Shown: positions 8,096 to 15,615 of the stretch, piece by piece | Layout: each line of letters begins with the position of its first letter | Position numbering within the stretch: position 1 is the stretch's first letter | Source: Romeriopsis sp046049545 | GTDB taxonomy: Bacteria; Cyanobacteriota; Cyanobacteriia; Leptolyngbyales; Leptolyngbyaceae | Assembly (NCBI GenBank): GCA_046049545.1 | Contig: JBJORF010000005.1 | Coordinates: 16,550 to 80,549 of the forward strand | DNA: 64,000 bases | Direction of reading: 5' to 3' | Translations under genes and position numbers: made by a program | Notes under the pieces: generated by a model | What the model saw: the letters and a program-made list of their open reading frames with translations, nothing else | The model's database searches: none | Told to the model about the DNA's origin: nothing

Positions 8096-8455
8096 ATGAA
8101 ATTTGAGGATATCTACCAATTCTTCAAAGATCCGCCGCCTTTCTATCTCAATAAAGAGCTGGCTGTCTGCTATGTCCTGTCGATTCTGCTGCGGAATGAC
8201 TCCTATGGCACGGAGTTGATTAATTTGCTGGAATCAGAATATCCGTTCTATCGGCTGTCGGATACTGTGCTGTACAGTGCCCTGAAATTCCTCGAAGATC
8301 AGGATATGGTCACAGGCTATTGGAAGAAAGTCGAAGGTCGTGGTCGTCCGCGTCGGATGTACCAAGTTCGGGATGAAGTGCAGGATCAAGCCCGCGATCT
8401 GGCACGTCTGTGGCAGAGCTATGCGGTTCAGCAGGAACGCACGGTGGTTCACTAA
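8096..8455 (+). CDS. PadR-family transcriptional regulator (Pex-like)
   Basis: A 119-residue winged-helix protein. Residues 1-20 (MKFEDIYQFFKDPPPFYLNK) are conserved in cyanobacterial PadR proteins related to the circadian period extender Pex. They are followed by the helix-turn-helix core ELAVCYVLSILLRNDSYGTE, LSDTVLYSALKFLEDQDMV and the wing YWKKVEGRGRPRRMYQV. It is a small single-domain protein with no effector domain beyond a short C-terminal helix. DNA binding is expected; the regulon cannot be read from the sequence. Whether it is a true Pex orthologue acting on kaiA is not established. It is followed by a strong terminator, so it is transcribed alone. Confidence 0.85.
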   Translation: MKFEDIYQFFKDPPPFYLNKELAVCYVLSILLRNDSYGTELINLLESEYPFYRLSDTVLYSALKFLEDQDMVTGYWKKVEGRGRPRRMYQVRDEVQDQARDLARLWQSYAVQQERTVVH

Positions 8456-8474
8456 TTTAACTTGGTGAGCGTTT

Positions 8475-8529
8475 AAGCGAACCCGCCTGATGATCGATGT
8501 TGATTCGATCGCCAGGCGGGTTCGCTTTT
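8475..8529 (+). terminator. Intrinsic terminator of the PadR gene
   Basis: A 15-bp perfect stem (AAGCGAACCCGCCTG, 8475-8489, with 8513-8527) with a 23-base loop ends in TTTT. Confidence 0.88.
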
Positions 8530-8576
8530 GAGCGATAATTTAGGTTAAATCCCATCGTCCCAACTGATCGCGCTCC

Positions 8577-9119
8577 ATGGATAACACCGTTATTGCTTCG
8601 ACATTTTTCCTGACGATGCTCATGTTGATTGGGCTAGTGTTTTTCATTCGCGCTTCGACTAAAGATCGGACGCAGGTTGTGACGTTGAGTTCGGCTGAGT
8701 CGGGAGATCAGCTGTTGGCGGCCCTGAAGCAGTACTTCATCGATCGGGCCTATCAGGTCGATGCGGTCGATCCAGCGAAGAATAAAGTGGTGCTGTCGGG
8801 GCAAGTTCGTCCCAGTGTGTTTCTCGCGACGCTGCTCTCGCTGATGGCAGGCGTTGGCTCACTCTGTTTGGGGTTGGTGCTGTCGATGACGCTGCCGGAT
8901 GTACCCTACCTCTGGGCGGCATTTTTGTGGCTGATTCCGGGCGCGACTTGGTTTTATTGGAAAAAAGCCGGCCGTCAAGAAGAAGTCTCCTTTGCCCTGG
9001 ATGAAGCCAAGCAACCGCCGACGGGCAGTTGGCTGACGGTGCGTGCCCACCGTGACGAGCTGGAATCGCTTCAGCAGACGTTAAATTTGACCGTAGAAGA
9101 CTATATCGCGATCGAATAA
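8577..9119 (+). CDS. Cofactor assembly of complex C subunit B (CCB2/CCB4-type) protein
   Basis: A 180-residue membrane protein related to the CCB2/CCB4 family, which in chloroplasts and cyanobacteria assists covalent attachment of haem ci to cytochrome b6. Visible are an N-terminal transmembrane helix (VIASTFFLTMLMLIGLVFF), a soluble segment ending NKVVLSGQVRPSVF, a hairpin of two further helices (LATLLSLMAGVGSLCLGLVL and PYLWAAFLWLIPGATWFYW) and a C-terminal soluble tail. The family assignment rests on the overall pattern around VVLSGQVRPS and the helix hairpin. It acts in the thylakoid membrane by family knowledge. Confidence 0.8.
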   Translation: MDNTVIASTFFLTMLMLIGLVFFIRASTKDRTQVVTLSSAESGDQLLAALKQYFIDRAYQVDAVDPAKNKVVLSGQVRPSVFLATLLSLMAGVGSLCLGLVLSMTLPDVPYLWAAFLWLIPGATWFYWKKAGRQEEVSFALDEAKQPPTGSWLTVRAHRDELESLQQTLNLTVEDYIAIE

Positions 9120-9155
9120 CTGCGATCGAATAAGTCCAGGGCTCAGTACAGGATT

Positions 9156-9198
9156 AATAAAAATAAGCCGCCCTCGGCATCAAACCGGAAGGCGACTT
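9156..9198 (-). terminator. Terminator of the DUF3155 gene
   Basis: On the minus strand AAGTCGCC (9191-9198) pairs with GGCGGCTT (9165-9172) with one G-T wobble, followed by ATTTTTATT. Confidence 0.65.
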
Positions 9199-9199
9199 A

Positions 9200-9231
9200 A
9201 CTGAATGTATGAAGCACTTAATGTATGAAGC
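9200..9231. repeat. 16-bp tandem duplication
   Basis: ACT(G/T)AATGTATGAAGC occurs at 9200-9215 and 9216-9231 with one difference, in the short 3' spacer of the DUF3155 gene. Confidence 0.75.
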
Positions 9232-9249
9232 GAGCTTACGCATCAAGTG

Positions 9250-9549
9250 CTAAACGAGGACTGCTTCGTCTTCATCCGGCTGACGTAGGCTGGGGAATAG
9301 GAAGTGATTCTCTTCAACGTACTGAGCACCAAACAGACCTTTCTCAGCCCAAAAATACCGATCAGTGGTATGCTCATTACGCTTCACCAAGAGAAGCGCT
9401 GGCGGAAGGATGCCTTCTGCGTGAATGAACTTCCGGGCTGCTGTGACAGGCTTATCCTCGCCACAATCAATGCTAAACTGAGGGATGCATTCAAGGATTT
9501 TTCGTCCTTCTTGCCGCCGCCGACTCTTACGCTTACGTCTCCTTGCCAA
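9250..9549 (-). CDS. DUF3155 family protein
   Basis: A 99-residue cyanobacterial protein of unknown function. It has an extremely basic N-terminus (MARRRKRKSRRRQEGRK), then ILECIPQFSID, KPVTAARKFIHAEGI, PPALLLVKRNEHTTDRYFWA and EKGLFGAQYVEENHFLFPSL, all features of DUF3155. The basic start suggests contact with nucleic acid, but this is inference. The start codon is TTG (9547-9549) preceded by a perfect Shine-Dalgarno AAGGAGGT (9558-9565) at 8 bases, which decides the start and suggests high translation. It is a single-gene unit with its own terminator. Confidence 0.87.
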   Translation of the reverse strand: MARRRKRKSRRRQEGRKILECIPQFSIDCGEDKPVTAARKFIHAEGILPPALLLVKRNEHTTDRYFWAEKGLFGAQYVEENHFLFPSLRQPDEDEAVLV

Positions 9550-9953
9550 GACCCCGTACCTCCTTGAACAACAATTGTTTTGTATTGCCAGTTACAAGAC
9601 CGTCATCAAGTATATCGAGACTGCCCAAAAAATTCAACTAGTCTTAAGATTTTCGCAGGCTTTCTCAACATCTCGAAACCCCTTGCAACATAATCCGTAA
9701 CATTTGTCAGAACCGTTGCCTAGCTGCGTATCTTGCTCCAATCCTGTCAGTTCGCGCTCAGTATGGACTGTTTCCTGGTCGACCAACACTCTTAAAATGT
9801 AACAAATTCGACAGAAATTTGGTTGCGCTATTCTCCCTAAGTTACTGGTAAAAAATACTTAAAGTCAATCCCTTGCCAATGTTGTTGCTTCTCCGATCGC
9901 GCTTCTCAATGATCATGACCCTGTTGCCGCTTGCGGCACGAGGGGGGTATTAG
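9550..9953. other. Divergent spacer between DUF3155 and histidine kinase genes
   Basis: It holds the promoters of both divergent genes. A palindrome AACAATTGTT (9570-9579) lies just above the DUF3155 ribosome-binding site. Near the kinase gene a small hairpin (TGCCGC TT GCGGCA) precedes the purine tract GAGGGGGG that serves as ribosome-binding site. No coding potential was found. Confidence 0.5.
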
Positions 9954-11276
9954 ATGTTGCTGCCGACCAGTGCGGAATTTGTGGAGTTGTGTCGATCGCA
10001 GTTGTGGCTGTTGGTGCAGGGGTTGGGAGCATCGGCGGCGATGGTGTATTTGACCGAAGAGGTGGTGAATTCGGCGGAGACTCGGTTGGTGCGAGTGGCA
10101 TCGGTGCCGGAAGGGACAGTGCTATCGGATCAATCCTTGCCACTGGCACTGCCGGCGAATCTTGAAATGGATGCGGAACTGCCGAATCCATTGCTGCCTC
10201 ACCCGGTGACCTCCAGTCGGTCGGAGACCATCGGCCTGCTGGCGGATGCGGGAAGCTGGTCAGCGGTGCCGGAGTTGGGGCCGCTGGAGCGCCTGGTATT
10301 GCCGTTGATGCATGAAGAGATGGTGCTGGGTTTGCTCGTGGCGGAGCGGCGCGATCGCTCCTGGGATGGGCGGGAGCGGCAGCAGATTGAGCGGACAATT
10401 CAGACGTTGAGTTTGGCTTGTGTATTGGATCAGCGATCGCGGTGGCTCCAGCACCGTCAGCAGCAAACTCAGCAGCTTCAGCTTCAGCAGCATGACCTGA
10501 TGGATAATCTGGTGCATCAGTTTCGCAATCCGCTGACGGCGTTGCGGACCTTTGGGAAGTTACTGTTGAAGCGATTGCCGGAGGACGATCGCAATCGGGA
10601 AGCAGCGGCGAGCATTGTGCGAGAGAGCGATCGGCTACAGGAGTTGTTATTGCAGATCGATCGGGCGATTGATCTGCATGAAACGTTGCCCAATGAGCCC
10701 CGCGCGACTGCGCCAGCGGCGTTGCCAGCGGCAGGCACTTTAGGGGTGCGCTTAGAATTACAGCCCTGTGACGTGCGGGAGATTTTGCAGCCGTTGCTGA
10801 TTTCGGCGGCGGCGGTGGCCCAGGAAAAGCAGCAAGTCTTGCACACGGAATGGCCGGAGCGACTGCCGACGGTGCAGGCGAATGCTTCGGCGCTGCGGGA
10901 GGTGTTGAGTAACTTGGTTGATAATGCAGTGAAGTACACGCCGATCGGGGGTGAAGTGCATGTGCGCGTCACGGCAAACCCCGACAAAGTGCAGGTCAGT
11001 GTGACGGACAATGGCGGTGGGATTCCCGATGGGGATTTGGCGCAGTTGTTTCAGCGGCATTTTCGCGGGGTGCAGGCACAGACGGAAACGCCGGGGACGG
11101 GATTGGGCTTAGCGATCGCGCGGGAGTTGGTGCAGCAGATGCAGGGGGAGATTCAGGTATTTAGTCCGTTGTTGCCAGACGGGTGGCTGAGCGAGGTGTT
11201 GCCGACAACGCGGGGGGTGACCTTTGTGTTGACCTTGACTCCGTGGGTTTCGGCGGTTGCTCAACCCACTGGGTGA
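9954..11276 (+). CDS. GAF-domain sensor histidine kinase
   Basis: A 440-residue soluble histidine kinase. Residues about 5-155 form a divergent GAF sensor domain (LVLPLMHEEMVLGLLVAERR). A glutamine-rich coiled-coil linker (HRQQQTQQLQLQQHDLMD) leads to the H-box LVHQFRNPLTALRTFGKLLL with the phosphoacceptor His. The ATPase domain has the N box LSNLVDNAVKYTP, G1 box VTDNGGGIPDGD and G2 box GTGLGLAIARELV. No transmembrane helix is present, so the signal is cytosolic. The last 11 codons and the TGA lie in a repeat (11241-11271) that also occurs inverted after mazG, so the tail PWVSAVAQPTG was probably acquired from the repeat. No response regulator is adjacent. Confidence 0.9.
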   Translation: MLLPTSAEFVELCRSQLWLLVQGLGASAAMVYLTEEVVNSAETRLVRVASVPEGTVLSDQSLPLALPANLEMDAELPNPLLPHPVTSSRSETIGLLADAGSWSAVPELGPLERLVLPLMHEEMVLGLLVAERRDRSWDGRERQQIERTIQTLSLACVLDQRSRWLQHRQQQTQQLQLQQHDLMDNLVHQFRNPLTALRTFGKLLLKRLPEDDRNREAAASIVRESDRLQELLLQIDRAIDLHETLPNEPRATAPAALPAAGTLGVRLELQPCDVREILQPLLISAAAVAQEKQQVLHTEWPERLPTVQANASALREVLSNLVDNAVKYTPIGGEVHVRVTANPDKVQVSVTDNGGGIPDGDLAQLFQRHFRGVQAQTETPGTGLGLAIARELVQQMQGEIQVFSPLLPDGWLSEVLPTTRGVTFVLTLTPWVSAVAQPTG

Positions 11277-11419
11277 TCGGTTGGGGATTGAGCGAGATGC
11301 TGCAATCGAGGGCTGAGCGCAGCCGAAGCCCGTCTCCATAACCCACTGGTCGATCGGTTTGGGATTAAGCGAGACGCTACAATCGAGGGCTGAGCGCCGC
11401 CGAAGCCCGTCTCCATAAC
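11241..11419 (+). repeat. Repeat cluster: 31-bp dispersed element and 77-bp tandem duplication
   Basis: 11241-11271 is identical to the reverse complement of 5907-5937. From 11265 a 77-bp unit is tandemly duplicated (second copy from 11342 to about 11419) with few changes; each copy contains GAGGGCTGAGCGC and CCGAAGCCCGTCTCCATAA. The first unit includes the kinase stop codon. Further GGCTGAGCCCCGCC blocks follow up to 11477. Confidence 0.85.
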
Positions 11420-11482
11420 GACTATCACCTTAGCTGGCTGAGCCCCGCCAATATGGGTGGCTCAGCCCCGCCGAAGCCAAGC

Positions 11483-12205
11483 CTACTTTTCGCGCAATTT
11501 CTCAGCCGTGCGCAAAATTTGTCCGGCCAGAATTGCCGCACCAAAGCCGTTGTCGATATTCACCACACCCAGCCCCGCCGCGCAGGAATTCAGCATTCCC
11601 AGTAAGGGTGCCAAGCCATTAAAACTCGCGCCATAGCCAATGCTGGTCGGTACAGCAATAATCGGGCAATCGACTAATCCCCCGACCACACTGGGCAATG
11701 CGCCTTCCATTCCGGCCACCACGATCAGCACATCCGCCCGATCGAGCACCGCCTGCTGACTGAGCAACCGCTGAATCCCCGCGACCCCCACATCCCACAG
11801 CCGTTCGACCCGAAACCCACAAAGTTCCGCTGTTACCGCCGCTTCCTCGGCAACGGGCAAATCAGCGGTGCCTGCGGTGAGAATGCAGATCGTGCCGATC
11901 CGCTGGGGAATCTTTTCCGGCTGGACGATCGCGCAAATCCGGGCCCGATCGTAATAGCGCATCGGCGGCAGCATTTGGGCGATCCATTCCGCTTTGGCTG
12001 GATCAACGCGGGTGGCAATAATCGCCGCCGGGGGTGCTGCGCGATCGTGCATCGCCGCCATGATTTGGGCAATTTGTTCCGGGGGTTTGTCCTGCCCCCA
12101 GATCACCTCGGGAAAGCCTGTCCGGCGGCCCCGATCGTGATCCACCTTGGCAAAATCTCCCACGGTCTCAAAGGGCAGCGGTTGGGGCGGTTCGGATTGG
12201 GACAT
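11483..12205 (-). CDS. larB: Nickel-pincer cofactor biosynthesis protein LarB
   Basis: LarB is a PurE-like carboxylase/hydrolase that acts on nicotinic acid adenine dinucleotide in nickel-pincer nucleotide synthesis. Visible motifs are FETVGDFAKVDHDR, RTGFPEVIWGQDKPPEQI, the PurE-like core ILTAGTADLPVAEEA, LIVVAGMEGALPSVVGGL and VPTSIGYGASFNGLAPLLGM. The usual N-terminal helical part (about 30 residues) is missing because the upstream gene ends only 27 bases away; ATG 12220 is an alternative start with 5 more residues. No larC, larE or larA lies in the window. In cyanobacteria LarB is often found without lactate racemase, so the substrate enzyme is unknown. Confidence 0.9.
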   Translation of the reverse strand: MSQSEPPQPLPFETVGDFAKVDHDRGRRTGFPEVIWGQDKPPEQIAQIMAAMHDRAAPPAAIIATRVDPAKAEWIAQMLPPMRYYDRARICAIVQPEKIPQRIGTICILTAGTADLPVAEEAAVTAELCGFRVERLWDVGVAGIQRLLSQQAVLDRADVLIVVAGMEGALPSVVGGLVDCPIIAVPTSIGYGASFNGLAPLLGMLNSCAAGLGVVNIDNGFGAAILAGQILRTAEKLREK

Positions 12206-12232
12206 GAAACGATCGGGCATGGGGCGATCGGG

Positions 12233-12772
12233 CTAGAAGCGATAAATAAAACGTTGAGTATTGGTGACGGGAATCCGGATTGAGGATGAGGCCGGATGCC
12301 GATCGGGCCGGTGATGGCGATGGAAAGTGCGCGGTGAAACGCTGTAATAACCGGGCGCGCTGTAATAACCGGGGGAATAGCCCACGGGATCTTCCAAAAT
12401 GACGCGCTGGCTGCCATCCGGACTGACAATTTCCGTACGCTGGTAGTAAACCGTTGGCGCTTGATAAACCCGATGTGGGGGCTGATGGTACACCCGATGC
12501 GGGGTCTGAATCCGCATGATTTCGCGAGAGGGCGTATAAATGTTGCTATGGGACGGCATGTAAATGTCGTGAGCCGAATGACCGATCGCATGATTCTGGC
12601 CGATCGTCAGAGGTTGATGCGACGACTGATCAAAAAATGGCGCTGACCCGACTACCGGAGCCGATTCAATCATGAAGAATTGGGCTTGGGCGGGTTGCAG
12701 GTTCAAACCCCCGATCGTCACCACCATCGCCCCCAACGCTAAAGCCTTTCCTGTGACTGTTCGACTTGTCAT
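12233..12772 (-). CDS. Secreted hypothetical protein, His/Tyr/Pro-rich
   Basis: I do not recognise a domain. The 179-residue protein has a clear Sec signal peptide (basic MTSRTVTGK, hydrophobic ALALGAMVVTIGGL, then QPAQAQ with an AxA-type site near residue 30). The mature part is rich in His, Tyr, Pro and Ser and contains the near-repeats PHRVYHQPPHRVYQAPTVYY and PGYYSAPGYYSVSP. A strand-like patch ERTEIVSPDGSQRVILEDPVG-type sequence (TEIVSPDGSQRVILEDP) sits in the middle. The start ATG 12772 follows GAGGT by 7 bases; longer frames lack support. It lies between baiN and larB on the same strand and may be cotranscribed. Confidence 0.7.
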   Translation of the reverse strand: MTSRTVTGKALALGAMVVTIGGLNLQPAQAQFFMIESAPVVGSAPFFDQSSHQPLTIGQNHAIGHSAHDIYMPSHSNIYTPSREIMRIQTPHRVYHQPPHRVYQAPTVYYQRTEIVSPDGSQRVILEDPVGYSPGYYSAPGYYSVSPRTFHRHHRPDRHPASSSIRIPVTNTQRFIYRF

Positions 12773-12825
12773 GAGCATTACCTCGCATCGGCGAAACATA
12801 ATCATGGCGAAACACAACCATACTT

Positions 12826-14067
12826 TCATTCTAATGCCTGAACCGCGATCGCTTGACCCGCCAGCCACCCCGTCGTCCAAGCACTTTGGAAATTAAAGCC
12901 CCCCGTCACACCATCGATGTCCAGCACTTCCCCAGCGAAGTAGAGTCCGGGGGCGACTTTGCTCTGGAGGGTTTTGAAATCGACTTCGGAGAGTTTCACG
13001 CCGCCGCAGGTAACGAATTCATCTTTGAATTGACCCTTGCCATTAATCTGGTATCGGCCCTGGAGCAATTCTTCGATCAGTGCGTTGAGGTTGGCTTTGG
13101 GCAGATCTGACCAGCGACCCTCCGGCCCAATTCCTGCTTCGGCGGTGAGGCTTTCCCAGAGGCGGCGCGGAATCATTACGGGGCAGGAACTGGCGATCGT
13201 TTTGCGCCCGAGTTGATTTTTGACCATCATCAGTTCCTTTTGCAGACTGTCACGGTTGTGCTTCGGGAGCCAGTTAATCACGAGTTCTGCCTGGTAGCGG
13301 CGATCACACAGTTCCCGCGCACCCCAAGCCGAGAGCTTCAGAATCGCCGGGCCGCTCAGTCCCCAATGGGTAATCAAGACGGGGCCAGTTTGTTCGAGTT
13401 TGGTTTTGTTGTCTAACTGCAATTTCACCTGGGCCGAATTTGCTGCGACTCCGGCGAGGTCTTGGAGGCGACGGTCTTTGATCGTGAACGTAAAGAGGGA
13501 TGGGACGGGCGGGACGATCGTATGGCCCAAAGCCTGGGCGATCGTGTGCCCCTGTGGACTGCTGCCCGATGCCAGTAATACCGCATCAGCGGTGAGGACT
13601 TGACCCGATCGTAGGGTAACTTGCCAGCTTGAAGCACCGCGCTCAACTTTTTTCACCGCTGCGCCAGTTTGGAGCCGGATGCTGAGCTGGTCGGTGCGAT
13701 TCATCAGACATTCAACGATCGTTCCGGAATCATCCGTCGTCGGAAACATCCGGCCATCTTTTTCGGTTTTCAGCGCCACACCGCGATCGCTGAACCAATC
13801 GATCGTATTTTGGGGCTGAAACCGACTAAATGCCCCCCGCAACGCCTTCCCCCCCCGTGGATAATGCTGCACCAACACCGACGGCTCAAAGCAAGCATGG
13901 GTGACATTACAGCGGCCCCCGCCCGAGATCCGCACCTTGGCGAGGGGTTCACGGCCCGCTTCGAGGATCGTGACTTGGGTGTGGGGATTGGCTTCCGCAC
14001 AGGCGATCGCCCCCATAAAACCGGCTGCGCCGCCGCCGATGACGATGACGGTTTGATGATTCAACAA
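12826..14067 (-). CDS. BaiN/HI0933-family NAD(P)/FAD-dependent oxidoreductase
   Basis: A 413-residue flavoprotein of the HI0933/BaiN family (putative reductases with uncharacterised physiological substrates). Evidence: the FAD motif VIVIGGGAAGFMGAIA near the N-terminus, KVRISGGGRCNVTH, DGRMFPTTDDSGTIVECL, ASGSSPQGHTIAQALGH and the C-terminal FAD contact GLYFAGEVLDIDGVTGGFN. The length is normal. The start is TTG at 14067, with GGGAGG 6 bases upstream; that Shine-Dalgarno lies in the last of three 16-bp tandem repeats separating this gene from purQ. Downstream genes on the same strand are the secreted protein and larB. Confidence 0.88.
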   Translation of the reverse strand: MLNHQTVIVIGGGAAGFMGAIACAEANPHTQVTILEAGREPLAKVRISGGGRCNVTHACFEPSVLVQHYPRGGKALRGAFSRFQPQNTIDWFSDRGVALKTEKDGRMFPTTDDSGTIVECLMNRTDQLSIRLQTGAAVKKVERGASSWQVTLRSGQVLTADAVLLASGSSPQGHTIAQALGHTIVPPVPSLFTFTIKDRRLQDLAGVAANSAQVKLQLDNKTKLEQTGPVLITHWGLSGPAILKLSAWGARELCDRRYQAELVINWLPKHNRDSLQKELMMVKNQLGRKTIASSCPVMIPRRLWESLTAEAGIGPEGRWSDLPKANLNALIEELLQGRYQINGKGQFKDEFVTCGGVKLSEVDFKTLQSKVAPGLYFAGEVLDIDGVTGGFNFQSAWTTGWLAGQAIAVQALE

Positions 14068-14071
14068 TGTC

Positions 14072-14119
14072 GCCTCCCTGCTAAGTGGCCTCCCTGCTAA
14101 GTAGCCTCCCTGCTAAGCG
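14072..14119 (-). repeat. Triplicated 16-bp unit carrying stop codon and ribosome-binding site
   Basis: On the minus strand the unit (C/T)ACTTAGCAGGGAGGC occurs three times (14104-14119, 14088-14103, 14072-14087). The first copy contains the TAG stop of purQ and the last contains the GGGAGG used by the next gene, so the intergenic junction itself has been amplified. Confidence 0.9.
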
Positions 14120-14808
14120 ACACCCGCTTTGGCCAGTAACGCTTTGAACAGTCCTAATCCGTCAGTATTGCCTAAAGCCGCATCCGCGCAGCGTTCCGGG
14201 TGGGGCATCATGCCGAGGACGTTGCCTTGGGCGTTGCAGATCCCGGCGATGTTGTTGAGTGAGCCGTTGATATTAGCATCGTCCGTGACGTTACCGTTCG
14301 CATCACAGTAGCGGAACAGGACTTGGCCGTTATCTTCGATCGCCTTCAAGGTATCCGCATCCGCGTAGTAACAGCCTTCCCCATGGGCAACGGGGACGCT
14401 GATGATTTGGCCTTGTTGGTAGGCGTGAGTCCAGGGGGTGTCCGTGCGTTCGATCTTGAGGGGGACACGATCGCAGATAAAGTGCAGATCGCGATTCCGC
14501 ATCAGCGCACCGGGGAGTAATCCGGCTTCCGTCAGGACTTGGAACCCATTGCAGACACCGAGGACGTACTTGCCCTGTTCCGCATGGTTGCGGGTCGCTT
14601 GCATGACCGGGGAGAAGCGCGCGATCGCGCCGCAGCGCAGATAATCCCCATAGCTAAAGCCACCAGGGACAACCATCACATCAATGTCGCTAATGTCGCT
14701 GTCCTCATGCCAGATCATGCGAGTCGGTTGGCCGAGAATGCCTTGGGTAATCCAAGCCATATCGCGATCGCAGTTGGAGCCGGGGAAGACGACGATGCCG
14801 AATTTCAT
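14113..14808 (-). CDS. purQ: Phosphoribosylformylglycinamidine synthase, glutaminase subunit PurQ
   Basis: PurQ releases ammonia from glutamine for the fourth step of purine synthesis, in complex with PurL and PurS. The 231-residue class I glutamine amidotransferase has the N-terminal FPGSNCDRD, oxyanion region VVPGGFSYGDYLRCGAIA, nucleophile elbow LGVCNGFQVL with the catalytic Cys, and MMPHPERCAD with the catalytic His. It follows purS by 36 bases on the same strand; purL is not in the window. ATG 14808 fits the N-terminal strand MKFGIVVFPG. Confidence 0.95.
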   Translation of the reverse strand: MKFGIVVFPGSNCDRDMAWITQGILGQPTRMIWHEDSDISDIDVMVVPGGFSYGDYLRCGAIARFSPVMQATRNHAEQGKYVLGVCNGFQVLTEAGLLPGALMRNRDLHFICDRVPLKIERTDTPWTHAYQQGQIISVPVAHGEGCYYADADTLKAIEDNGQVLFRYCDANGNVTDDANINGSLNNIAGICNAQGNVLGMMPHPERCADAALGNTDGLGLFKALLAKAGVA

Positions 14809-14844
14809 GGTTTTGCGGGGATTGATTGGAGGGGGCAGGCCGAA

Positions 14845-15102
14845 TTATTGGGCGTGAAGTTCGAAGCGGTAGTTTTCGATCACGGGGTTGGCGAGGAGTT
14901 GGTCGCACACTTGATCGAGTTGCGCTTTGGCGGCGGTCTCGCTATCGGCGGTGAGGATCATTTCCACAAATTTGCCGATGCGGACGCTGTCAACATTGTT
15001 GTATCCCATGTGACTGAGGCCAGACTGGACGGCGGTGCCAGCGGGATCGAGGACGGACGGACGAAGGGTGACAAAGATTTGGGCCTGATAGGTTTGTGCC
15101 AC
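14845..15102 (-). CDS. purS: Phosphoribosylformylglycinamidine synthase subunit PurS
   Basis: A small (85-residue) structural subunit that bridges PurL and PurQ in the three-part FGAM synthase used by most bacteria outside the Proteobacteria. The fold pattern is clear: strand YQAQIFVTLRPSVLDPAGTA, helix VQSGLSHMGY, then VDSVRIGKFVEMIL and the C-terminal LLANPVIENYRFEL, all conserved in PurS. It is the first gene of the minus-strand group purS-purQ-baiN and diverges from zur across 113 bases. Confidence 0.95.
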   Translation of the reverse strand: MAQTYQAQIFVTLRPSVLDPAGTAVQSGLSHMGYNNVDSVRIGKFVEMILTADSETAAKAQLDQVCDQLLANPVIENYRFELHAQ

Positions 15103-15215
15103 GGGAAGAAGTCCTGTATGCGCGCGAATGTCGGCTTCCCATTGTAGGGCAATCGGGTAAACTCAAACATGCGTCCGGTTTTCCTGGCGCTGAATTTCCT
15201 CGCCGCCGCTCTCCT

Positions 15216-15605
15216 ATGGAAACCCGCCGGACTCGTAGCCAAGACCGCATTCTCGATTGTCTAAAAAATTGTGCCGATCCGATTTCGGCGCAGGATATCT
15301 ATGTGGCGCTCCGATCGCAGAATCAATCGATGGGGCTAGCGACGGTGTATCGATCGCTCGATCTACTTAAAAAGGCGGGGCTGGTGCAGGTGCGGACGCA
15401 GCCAACGGGGGAGTCGCTCTATACGACGATCCAGGAAGATCGCCATCACTTGACTTGTTTGAATTGCGGGCTGTCGATCCCGATCGATGACTGTCCGGTG
15501 CATCATTTGGAGGATGAGCTGACGCAGATGCACACATTCAAGATCCACTATCACACGCTGGAATTTTTTGGCCTCTGCCAACGCTGTCAGCTCACAGAGG
15601 CATGA
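15216..15605 (+). CDS. zur: Fur-family regulator of the Zur (FurB) type
   Basis: A 129-residue metal-dependent repressor. The winged helix (about residues 1-75) has RTRSQDRILDCLK, ISAQDIYVALR and GLATVYRSLDLLKKAGLV. The dimerisation part carries structural zinc cysteines in HHLTCLNCG and CQRC plus the sensory histidine cluster (CPVHHLEDEL, FKIHYHTLEFFG). The sequence is of cyanobacterial Zur/FurB type, not FurA or PerR, so control of zinc-uptake genes is expected. The frame is open 40 codons upstream, but ATG 15216 is the family start. It diverges from purS. Confidence 0.85.
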   Translation: METRRTRSQDRILDCLKNCADPISAQDIYVALRSQNQSMGLATVYRSLDLLKKAGLVQVRTQPTGESLYTTIQEDRHHLTCLNCGLSIPIDDCPVHHLEDELTQMHTFKIHYHTLEFFGLCQRCQLTEA

Positions 15606-15615
15606 TGCGGAAGGG

